This document shows positions 1 to 8,656 of a DNA stretch of 64,000 nucleotides, piece after piece. The position numbers and the translations under genes were made by a program. This DNA comes from Flectonema sp. DT1601 (taxonomy: Eukaryota > Euglenozoa > Diplonemea > Diplonemida > Diplonemidae), in contig OZ025784.1 of NCBI GenBank assembly GCA_964019425.1, positions 124,001 through 188,000 of the forward strand, written 5' to 3'. The notes under the pieces were generated by a model that saw only the letters and a list, made by a program, of their open reading frames with translations, had not been told where the DNA came from and did no database searches. The number at the start of each line of letters is the position of its first letter. Positions within the stretch are counted from its first letter, which is position 1.

Positions 1-299
1 CAACTAGGCTGCCAATTCTCTGGGTGGTAACTCGTCACTTCAGAAAGACATATTTTTTTATTACACTCAAACCTTCCATTTGGTGTAATCAGCATCACAT
101 CCGGAGGTGCATACGGATAGTTATTTGGTAAGATCAACTTACCGTGATACACACCTTCTTTATAACACCCTTCATCAGGTCCTTTCATTGTGAACATCCA
201 AACAAAATCATTTTCTTTACTCGGGTACGCTAAAAACTCTCTGCACGGCCGCTTATTCAGCTGGTCGGCTTCTTTCTTTATTCTCTTTGTTGCGTTCAT
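1..299 (-). CDS. Ubiquitin-conjugating enzyme E2, UBE2J/UBC6-like (3' end outside window)
   Basis: The minus strand is open from an ATG at 299 to the window edge, giving about 99 residues of an E2 core. A basic N-terminal helix (NATKRIKKEADQL) leads into the E2 sheet with GVYHGKLILPNNYPYAPPDV, then TPNGRFECNKKICLS and HPENWQPS. The order PPDVML-TPNGRFE-NKKICLS-HPE-WQPS is typical of the J class (UBE2J1/J2, yeast Ubc6), tail-anchored ER enzymes that transfer ubiquitin in ER-associated degradation. The Cys of KICLS is the expected thioester Cys. The C-terminal anchor, if present, lies beyond the window. An A-rich stretch, a T20+ run on the plus strand, sits directly upstream of the ATG. The Sel1-repeat protein at 27.5-29.2 kb could work in the same pathway, but that is inference. 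Confidence 0.9.
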   Translation of the reverse strand, partial: MNATKRIKKEADQLNKRPCREFLAYPSKENDFVWMFTMKGPDEGCYKEGVYHGKLILPNNYPYAPPDVMLITPNGRFECNKKICLSEVTSYHPENWQPS

Positions 300-854
300 T
301 TTTTTTTTTTTTTTTTTTTTTTTTGGTGGAGTCTGTTTCTGTCAAGAAAAAAAAACTTAAAACTAACTGACTGATCACCTGCATAAACTTTCTTTTATAT
401 ATCCTGTTTTTTTGTATGGAAAAAATTATAATTTTTTTTTTTTTTTTTCCCTATGTATCTTTTATAAATTAACCAAACCATAAAGGTAACAAACCAAAAG
501 AAACAAAACAAAAGAAACTGCTTGCATAGTATGCCGCCATCTACAACCTGGTGTTATCATTGCTTAGGATAAATGTGATCCATTGAGATGTTAAAGAGAA
601 CTGTTTTCGACATCTTTAGTCAGTGCTGATATTGCTTCAGGGAACATAGTATGGTATAATAGGTAGCATACTCTAATGTGATCCATTGAGATGTAAAAGA
701 GAACTGTTTATATACTACTTAAGCTCAGTAACTTATGTTATTAGTAGTCTCCTATTGGTGCAACATATTTGAATGACACCAGTCAGGCAATTCTCCTTTT
801 CTACCGAACAAGGTCTAGGTAATGGTTGATTAACCTAACCTTCCCACCCCACCA
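300..854. repeat. Intergenic spacer with a short direct repeat
   Basis: No gene is seen. The spacer holds poly-T runs (300-324, 431-448) and a direct repeat of about 34 bp beginning near 570 and again near 676; both copies contain TGTGATCCATTGAGATGT followed by AAGAGAACTGTTT. I cannot tie the repeat to a known element. Confidence 0.5.
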
Positions 855-1616
855 TTAGTGTGATTGGGTCAATGAATTACTCAGATCAGCTATATTATTA
901 TGTGGTGTCGGTGTGACAGTGTTGTGAGATGTTAACGAACTGTCACTCAAGTCTGTTGAACTTTCACTTTCTGTACTTCGTCTAGCTTCCCTCAACTCAA
1001 CATCCTCCACAGGTATCGAAGGATTAGCAATGTGATCATCAAGACTTATTAAAAACACGCAAAGATGAACATAACTAACAATACAATAAATAATTCCTTG
1101 CAGATATACATCCCCGCATTCTGCTTTGTTGCTTAACCAGATCTCAATGTTGAAGCAGAGGTACCATCCGAACATATGAAGTGTCACCATAAGCTTTATA
1201 ACCACCAAGCAAGCTTGATACCGAGAGTCAGAGACGCAAACCACTACGAGAACTAGTATTATAAGGAGGAGTTCAGAACAACCAAGAGCGATAAGAGATG
1301 TTGAGATTATCTCAGGACATCCCACAACAACTTTTGGAGGCATTAAAATAGTACCCAAACCAGAATACTCAGCAGTGCTATACTTATTACTCATCCTCGT
1401 TGATGTAATCACAGTTCGGAGTGAACCTTCACTTCCCTTCACTTCAGTCAATTCTAACCCAACAGCCGTATTTCCAATTCGCATTACGGAAACACCTTCT
1501 TCATGGGTGCTCCTGTACTCATCGTGATATAACCCGTATATCAAAAAATGCCATATCGACATCAGGAATACGAATAATAGAAAGTAAACTTGAATCCAAA
1601 GCCTGCAAGTTCCCAT
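855..1616 (-). CDS. Four-pass membrane protein of unknown function
   Basis: A 253-residue protein with an ATG at 1616 and a TAA at 855. Hydrophobic segments lie at about residues 8-30 (LWIQVYFLLFVFLMSIWHFL), 103-127 (IISTSLIALGCSELLLIILVL), 136-160 and 172-192. The roughly 70-residue loop between the first two segments would be luminal or extracellular. The polar tail (about 195-253) is rich in Ser/Thr/Asn and acidic residues and is probably cytosolic. One hydrophobic segment, a loop, then three more resembles several small tetraspan families, but no family motif such as the CCG of tetraspanins is present, so I assign no function. No intron is needed to keep the frame open. The next gene upstream on the coding strand is the small secreted protein ending at 1968, about 350 bp away. 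Confidence 0.7.
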   Translation of the reverse strand: MGTCRLWIQVYFLLFVFLMSIWHFLIYGLYHDEYRSTHEEGVSVMRIGNTAVGLELTEVKGSEGSLRTVITSTRMSNKYSTAEYSGLGTILMPPKVVVGCPEIISTSLIALGCSELLLIILVLVVVCVSDSRYQACLVVIKLMVTLHMFGWYLCFNIEIWLSNKAECGDVYLQGIIYCIVSYVHLCVFLISLDDHIANPSIPVEDVELREARRSTESESSTDLSDSSLTSHNTVTPTPHNNIADLSNSLTQSH

Positions 1617-1967
1617 TTTAAAAAAAAAAAATGGCTTTTTTTTTTTTTTTTTTTTTTTTTAAATGTGCTTACCGAGACCCTGTTTGTAAATGATAGCTAA
1701 TTTTTTTTTTGGAAACTAACACTGGGTATAGTTGCGAGAATCGGATTTCAATTTTTTTTTTTTTTTAATTTCTGGGAAAAAAGAGAGTTAGAAAGTTTGT
1801 AGGTTTCATGATGGTGCTGAAATCAGCAATACAATAATCTAACCAAAACAGCAGTGGTATCCGAAGCAGCTTTTGGATAATTGTTTGCTCACAACTATCA
1901 TTGAACACGATTAGCGTAGACAGAGAGCTCCTCGTATGAGTTAAAACATCATTCAGATTAACAGTTT
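1617..1967. other. Short intergenic spacer
   Basis: About 350 bp with A/T runs (1621-1631, 1637-1660, 1752-1766) and nothing I can interpret. Confidence 0.4.
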
Positions 1968-2568
1968 TTAAGTAGTCTTTCTTATTACTTCCTTCAGCTC
2001 AGTTCGATATTTCTCCCATTTTGCCTGTTTGGTGATTATGTTTTGTTAATGTCAAAAAACATGACATTTTTATCAAAAAACGAGAATTAAATAATTGAAA
2101 AATACAAACCTTCACTATATTAGCGATATTCGGCCACCACGTGATGCACTGGTTGTCTGTACTCAGACCCTTATCACGATATGTTTCTCGTTGAATTAGG
2201 TCTAGAGGTCTTATGACCCCCCTCCTGATCTCACTGCCAGTGTAGAGAACTTTTTCTTTAAGTTTTTTTTTAATTCTAGATAGTTGTTTCTTTGTAACAT
2301 CGTCATCAGGACACTCAATGAGAGCTGAATTAAACGCGGCAATCCACCTACGTCTCACAGAGAGAAGCATTGCGTTTGCCATGCTTCCAATCTCAATCAT
2401 TCTATCAGAGACACCCTGTTCTGGTTCACAACTGGTGGGTTGTTCTGAGAGGTGAGGCATACCATCGACACTTAGCTCGCCTTCTAAAGCTTCTTCAAGA
2501 ACATAAAGACATTGCGGGACTTCACACTGCGACAATGTGAATATAAACAGCAACAACAACAGTCTCAT
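1968..2568 (-). CDS. Small secreted protein, hypothetical, one intron
   Basis: Exon 1 runs 2568-2110 and exon 2 runs 2024-1968, joined across an 85-nt intron (2025-2109) that starts GTTTGT and ends CAG. The product is about 171 residues. I chose the ATG at 2568 because it opens a clear signal peptide (MRLLLLLFIFTLSQCE); an in-frame ATG at 2622 would add 18 residues that spoil it. The mature part is helical and charged, contains SRIKKKLKEKVLYTGSEIRR, and has Cys residues at its start, middle and end. Unspliced, the frame runs on through low-complexity intron sequence; spliced, it ends in a charged helix (AKWEKYRTELKEVIRKTT), which supports the intron. No family was recognised. A secreted or luminal location is inferred from the signal peptide only. 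Confidence 0.6.
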
Positions 2569-4129
2569 CGTGATCGATTCTAGTTGTTGTTTTTCTGTTG
2601 AAAAAAATAACATTTTAATCAAAAAAAAAAAAAAAGAACTTCACAACGTCCTCAAAGCGACGGATAGTGCTGAGCAGGTACGATAGATGTCAAAACGCAT
2701 ACAGCCTTTTTTCTTTTTTTTTTTTTTTTTAAATCTCTTTTTTTTTCCATTTCAAAAAAAAAAAAAAAAAAAAGAGAAGAAGAAAAAAAAAAAACTTATA
2801 CGACTCCCCTCTTTTACAATAACAACAACAACAAAAAAGGTTCTGATAATGTTTTATGTCTCCTGATTTTTTTTTTTTTTTCCTCTTTTCTTGTGATTCA
2901 ACAAAAAAGGGGGAAAAAGATAAAAAGAGAAAAGATGAAGAAGGACTCCCAAAGAAACCAACGCCACATTATCATTATCAAGTAGGTAGCCATCACAAAA
3001 AGCGAAGGGGAAAAAGAAATGCGGGGCAGAGAAAGAAAAGGTGAGAGGGAAATGGAAGGAAGAGTGGTGGAAGAAAAACAGGAAAAAAGCTTCTCAAAAA
3101 ATGAGAAACAAGGGGATAATACTTGAATAAGACATGACTGAAAAAACTAGTCGTAGTTCGCGCAGAAAAAAAAAGGGGGAAAAAAAAAAAAAAAAAAAGA
3201 CAGCAGGCGTCAAGAGCAACTTATTGCTTTCAGAGGAGCTGCGTACCCAATAATTACTGGTGACGACCGAAACTTGTCCATTTTATTTTAAAAAAAAGAT
3301 AAAAAGAAGGAAAAAAGTCAACAAAAAAAAAGATATCTCAGACAAGTTTACGAATATTAATATTTTTGCACAAAAACAGTACAAAAAAGAAAAAAACAGA
3401 AAACCAAGAAAAAAAAAAAAAACGTAAACTCGCCTAAGTAACTCCTTACGTGACTCGATAAAACGAATGAAAAAATTATTATTTTTTTTTCTTTGAGACA
3501 TTGATATGCTCAGACATTGTCGTCCTTCGCAAAATGGCACGATAGATAAGAAAAGAAAGAATGAAAAAAAAAAAAAAAAAGTGGTTTGTGCACATTTATC
3601 TTCTGGAATCACTCGACCTTAGTTTTTTTTTTTTTTTTTTTTTTTTTTACCTCTCTTCGCAAAAAACTTATTTTTATTGGAATAGAACCGAGGTTTTATT
3701 TTATTTTTCTCCCATTTGTTTTAGAATTGAATTATGCAACGGGGGAGGTTTTTGATAACTATATTCTAAGAAGAAAAAAAAAAAACTAAAAAAAAAAAAA
3801 GGGTCTGAAATAATTTCCCCCAGAATTTATAAAAAAAATGTGTGACTTTATATATACTATGAACAAAGAAAACAACTTCAAAAAAAAAAGAAGAAGTTTT
3901 CCAGATATTACAAGAAAAGAGATAAGGGAAAATTAGTTGTTAAGATTGAAAAAAAAAAGAAAAAGGACAGATTTGGATAAAAGAAAGAAGGGAGGTAATC
4001 ATGTGAAAAGTTCACCCTTCTTGGGTTATTTTTATTTACCTTCGCATCCTAAAACGGTTTTAAGATGGACAACCGACAAAGTCGTGTATCCACTTCTTTT
4101 ATTTTATTTTTTTTTTGTATATTGAGGAC
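2569..4129. other. Gene-free, homopolymer-rich spacer
   Basis: The stretch is dominated by A and T runs of 10-24 bases and purine-rich tracts. Open frames here consist of Lys/Phe homopolymer translations and are not credible genes. No RNA gene was recognised. Confidence 0.5.
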
Positions 4130-4304
4130 ATGTCAAAAGTCTGGTACCGTTTTGGTCAACGGTAAACTGTGGGCATGTACAACTCAATCGAGACCCAACC
4201 CCGTCTGAAACATGCCCCAAAAAATTCAATTCCGGGTGTGGGATCTCACTTTACTCGTAATACTTGTAAAAAAAAAAAAAATTCCTGCATTTTTTGCTTG
4301 TGGC
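4130..4304 (+). repeat. Left terminal inverted repeat
   Basis: Pairs with 5723-5896. It contains an internal A run whose length differs between the two copies (14 against 12), as expected from replication slippage after insertion. Confidence 0.85.
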
Positions 4305-4688
4305 TTACAGAGAACTGGCTTGTGGCTACAGAGAAACCCAAATATTACATATGCAGCCTTGCCAAAAGTATCATCCCCCAAATCTATATTCTAATATTTC
4401 ATTATAAAAATAAATGGAATTATCGGTAAAAATAATACTTTTAACGTGAAAATTATTATTAGTTTTTAGCACCACGTTCTACACTTTTTGCACTTCCTTT
4501 GGACGTAGTCACATTCTGATCGAAAGCCCTGAGTAGAACCCTCGGAAGAGTAACCATCAGTTTTGAGTTGATTTGTTTGCGTCAAAAAAAAGTCAATTTG
4601 TCGAGTCTCATTGTGCAACTTGAAATGCATAGTTATACCCAAACTGTACTTCTCCTGCTGCTAATAATGTGATGATGACTCTTGTGGT

Positions 4689-4742
4689 AAGGAGTCTTCT
4701 CCTTAGGTACCTGTGGCAAGGTACTGAAGGAGAAGACTCCTT
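4689..4742. repeat. Hairpin inside the transposon
   Basis: AAGGAGTCTTCTCCTT followed by GGTACC faces its reverse complement across a short TGTGGC loop, giving a stem of about 23 bp with two mismatches. The purpose is unknown. Confidence 0.75.
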
Positions 4743-4868
4743 ATAATCAAGTTTTATAATTAAATCATCTCCGTATCAGAAGTGTTTTCTGAATAGACTG
4801 CATTCTGTCTCTTAAACTCTTCTACATGATAATGAACCTCAACAAGTCTGTTGTATCATTATAATGAG

Positions 4869-4897
4869 ATAGCAGCTGGTCGTACACCAGCTGCTAT
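4869..4897. repeat. Perfect 12-bp palindrome inside the transposon
   Basis: ATAGCAGCTGGT, a five-base CGTAC spacer and ACCAGCTGCTAT form a perfect stem. Confidence 0.8.
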
Positions 4898-5722
4898 GAC
4901 TGGTAAGCCACCCTTACTGGACACTATTGTCAGCGCACTGGCATGTGCAGCATTCCAAACGGTTAATGAACAGTTACTGAGTAACCATTCTGTCACTCAA
5001 CACTTGCTAAGTAGTTTTGACAGTTTCTTTCTAATTGTCTGTCCACACGGCAGTAGGAGCAGACATCAGTTCACAGCGCAAGGTGATGGTATTCATTCCC
5101 ACGCATACGATGGTATGTAGATTCTGATATCAGATTTCGAATACTGCTGACTTTATAGATAGATTTAAATGTCCCCCAAGGACACCCTGCAACGTAACAG
5201 TGTCACCTCGTTGACTTTTTGATACCATTGAAGTCGGGCGAGGCTGCCTTGAGCTCGTTCTCACTTGACTGCACAACTTCAGGAAGATCTTCATTGGTTC
5301 TTATACTTATGGGCACGTGGATTCTAGCATCCCAGGCCTTTCTGCCTATTTTTAGCCCAGCTTCCTCTAGAAAGCTTAACTTCCATCCTATTCTTCTAGA
5401 CACTTCTCGCCTGTCACCCGTTTCCATGCTCACAATTGTTTCATTTACTACTGAAGGGACAATTGACACCATTCCACAGCACTGCTATTCCCACAACCCT
5501 CAGGGGCATAGCAGTAACATCACCACCCCCAGAAAGGCATTCTAGCAGTTTTGCATGTTTACCTTCCAAGGTTTTTGAACTCCCATTGGACTCTTTCCTG
5601 TCACTCCACTTCGGAGGGTCTCCCATCTTGTCAATCAGTAATTGCAGTTGCTCAATTATCGCTTTTGTGGTCATATTTTGCTTTTGTTATGCTTGGGGCT
5701 CTCTGTAACAGCTTTGTTACCG

Positions 5723-5896
5723 GCTACAAGCAAAAAATGCAGGAATTTTTTTTTTTTTACAAGTATTACGAGTAAAGTGAGATCCCACACCCGGAATTGA
5801 ATTTTTTGGGGCATGTTTCAGACAGGGTTGGGTCTCGATTGAGTTGTACATGCCCGCAGTTTACCGTTGACCAAAACGGTACCAGACTTTTGACAT
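5723..5896 (-). repeat. Right terminal inverted repeat
   Basis: Reverse complement of 4130-4304, ending GGTACCAGACTTTTGACAT. Confidence 0.85.
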
Positions 5897-6737
5897 CCAC
5901 TCTATATTATTATAATTATAGAACATTTTATTTTTTTTTTTACTTTTTTGTTGTTTTATTCGATTTATCGATTTCTCCTTTTTTTTTCTTTCTTTATTTT
6001 CTTTTTTCTTTTTTTTGATTTGGAGAGAGGGGAGTGAAGAAAAAAAAAAAAGGGGAAGCGGAAAAAAATTGTTTTTACCCGTATACCTCCTAAAAGCGCA
6101 TGTTTTTTTTTTTTTTTTGTGTGTGTCTTGATCGAGAGTAAAATTTTGTGAACGAAACAATAAAAAAAATTGACATCAAAAAAAAAAAAACAAAACAAAA
6201 AAAATTTAACATCACACGCATTTTTTTATAAGTATTATTACTAATTAGTCTCTTTTTTTTTTTTTTTTTCACAGAGCTGTTTTTTTTTTTCTTATAGAGG
6301 AGCGTCGCACGTTTAAATTGACCTTGTTAGTTGTTACCCACCCAATAAATAGGGATTTTGTTATTCAAAAGAAACTTACATCACACGCATTTTAATAACC
6401 AAAAAAAACAGATCGTCGGTTTTTACTAGGGCTAGAAAACTAAAGAAAGAATAAAAAAATACTTTTGATGAGTTAAAAATCGTTTTTCTTATTATTTTTT
6501 TTCTCGGAATTTTGATCCCCGAAAAATGGAAATTCCATCAAAAAGGGAGAAGTTTGATACGATACGAAAAGATTCATCTGGGAAGAATACTGCAGGTCTT
6601 TGCACAAAAAAAAAAATAAAAGTATTGTCACCATGAAACAGGAGCACTGAAAACACTTGCCTGGTTTCTTTGATGGAGGCCACGTGAACGTAGTTGAGCA
6701 CCTCCTGCTTTTTTTTTTCCCTCCATCAAAGGTAGAA

Positions 6738-6836
6738 GAGTTAACCGTTTGATTTTGTACGTAAAAATACAAATGTATTGTATCATAAACACAGTGACTA
6801 TGGTGATGCTTAACTTCTCTATTCTCTCATCATCAG
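6738..6836. repeat. Dispersed intergenic repeat, copy
   Basis: Starts GAGTTAACCGTTTGATTTTG, continues through TGTATTGTATCATAAACA and ACAGTGACTA, and ends in CTATTCTCTCATCATCA. The same ordered motifs recur at 32310-32900 and 37383-37470, and the TTGTATCATA...ACAGTGAC part recurs in each SDR unit near 11870. Confidence 0.7.
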
Positions 6837-8194
6837 TTATGGTGTAGAAGAAATTTCAAAATCAAAAAAAGGTGGTTAATTGTAATCTCACACGCACCTC
6901 TTTTTTTTTATCTCTTATCTTTATTAGTGTGTTGAGAAAATAGATTGAGAGACATGAAATCAAACATAAAAAAAAACGATACATTTGACATCTGCTGGAT
7001 CACTGCCATAAATGTAAATTTTTTTTTTTTTTTTTTTAAAAACTTGAAAATACAGGTGGTAGGTAGGTGGGTTAACAGAGAAAGAAAAAAAAAAAAAAAA
7101 GGGGTATTTCTAAGGTATTGTACATAGTGGGGGGAGGTGTCCCGACCTGGGAGGGGGACTTTGTCAGGACAAAACTTTGGTTTTGTAGATATTTTTTTTT
7201 TTGTCTGAAAAAACTTTTTTTTATGACAACAAAAGCAACTAAGGGCATGACCCCTATTTGCAGTAGAAAAGACCCAAAATCTCAGAGATTTTCGGTTTTT
7301 TTTTATAAATAAAATTATGATACAATTTTTTTTTTTTTTTCCTCATTACCGTTGGAACGTGTCAATGTTACGATCAACAACAAGAAAAGATACGTCGCTG
7401 CAAAAGCGCAGCCAGCAGTAGCTTTGTTTGTGAGTTTGCATACACCTTGTTAGCACAGGTTAGCCTTAGTGTGGTTTTAACAACTCATTAACAGCTTCAA
7501 CAAAAGAGAAGGATTATTCATCAATGAAACAGAGTAAATAAAAAAAAAGAGAGGAAGAGAGAAAGATAACAAGAAAAAAAAAGAATCATTTAAGTTAGAA
7601 AGGAGTAAATTTGACTTTTTTTTTTCCTTGATACACCTTTATAAGTATGTATGTTTTTTTTTTTTTTTTTTTTTTACAATTGGTAGGGCCGCCGTATCAG
7701 AAATAATTGGCACCTGAAAAAAACCCTCCACATTTTTTAATACAGTTTGGTTTGATTATTTTATTTATTTTTTTTTTTAAATTGCGTTCCGATTGTAAAC
7801 CCGCAGTCACATAGACGCTATGATGGATTTCGGGTGCAGGAAAAAAAAGAAGAAAACAAAAAAGTCAACCCTGGGACACCCTAGAGAATTTAGCAAATTG
7901 CCACCCGGTTGGATGAGAAAAAAGTTCTGGGACAGCACCCAACCAGCGTGACTCTTTGATTAAAATTCATTCTGATTTTGATTGGATGGCCAGCAGTTAA
8001 AATAAATCTTTTTTTTTTTTTTTCAACAAAAAAAAGGGGGAATTGAAAATGTTTTGATTATATTTATGAAGAAAATAAACATCTGTATTAAGGGAAAAAA
8101 AACAAGAGGAGGGGGACAATGGACCCCCCTCCTCCTATTTGAGGAAAATAACAAAAAGTGTACTGACACGGCCAACCATAAATGATTCTTTCAC

Positions 8195-8226
8195 TCGGTG
8201 CATCAGGTAAAAACCTGATGCACCGA
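8195..8226. repeat. Perfect 14-bp stem-loop with AAAA loop
   Basis: TCGGTGCATCAGGT, AAAA, ACCTGATGCACCGA. It lies about 430 bp beyond the stop codon of the acylase gene, so it may be 3' untranslated or intergenic. Confidence 0.8.
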
Positions 8227-8656
8227 CCGCAGAATATTTAACAAGGGTGCCCTCAACATTATGTATATAAGAGAAATCGTTGTTTATTACCAACGTGAAC
8301 AAATTCGAGAAAGAGAAGAGAGACTTTAAAAAAAAAAAGAAATGTAAAGACACAAAAGTGTTTTTTTTTTTTTTTTCCCCTTATGTTCATACACATTTGG
8401 ACAAAAAAAAAAAAAAAAAAAAAAAACTTTGGGATAGAAAAAAATATAACCCGAAAAAAAAAAAAAAAAAGTAATGACTTTTTTTTTTTTGAAGCAGTAT
8501 TTACACAATAATAATAACAAAAGCTAGTAAGTTCTTTGTGTGACAACGCTTTATGAACAACAGTGTTGGTCATAAACGATCTGTAATGTATAATAAGTCA
8601 ACAGAACCTTCTAAAGTCAATACATCTAGTAATTCACCTTTTACATCTTAATATAG

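Larger units (their letters stand above)
4130..5896. mobile_element. DNA transposon with about 175-bp terminal inverted repeats, probably non-autonomous
   Basis: The left end (4130 to about 4304) and the reverse complement of the right end (about 5723-5896) are almost identical. I see only two or three substitutions plus a length difference in one A run. Both begin ATGTCAAAAGTCTGGTACCG. The short interval between the ends and the near identity of the two repeats indicate a recent insertion. Flanks read TATATTGAGGAC on the left and, reversed, TATAGAGTGG on the right, so the true termini may extend a few bases to a TA target duplication, as in Tc1/mariner-like elements; this is inference. The interior (about 1.4 kb) has only short frames at 4851-5120 (+), 5203-5472 (-) and 5441-5674 (-), with no recognisable DDE/D transposase. 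Two strong hairpins lie inside. Confidence 0.8.
5897..8656. other. Gene-free spacer with short inverted repeats
   Basis: Long A/T runs dominate. Near 6670-6730, TTTGATGGAG and CTCCATCAAA form a 10-bp stem around a loop of about 45 bases. A copy of the dispersed repeat lies at 6738-6836 and a perfect hairpin at 8195-8226. Open frames are Lys/Phe-rich and I do not support them as genes. The less biased stretches at 7360-7480 and 7680-7980 match nothing I recognise. Confidence 0.5.

Noticed and set aside
3283-3789. Overlapping frames rich in Lys and Phe in the 3-4 kb region
   Set aside because: They are translations of A/T homopolymers with no conserved features.
4851-5674. Short frames inside the transposon as a transposase
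   Set aside because: None shows an acidic triad, helix-turn-helix or other transposase feature.
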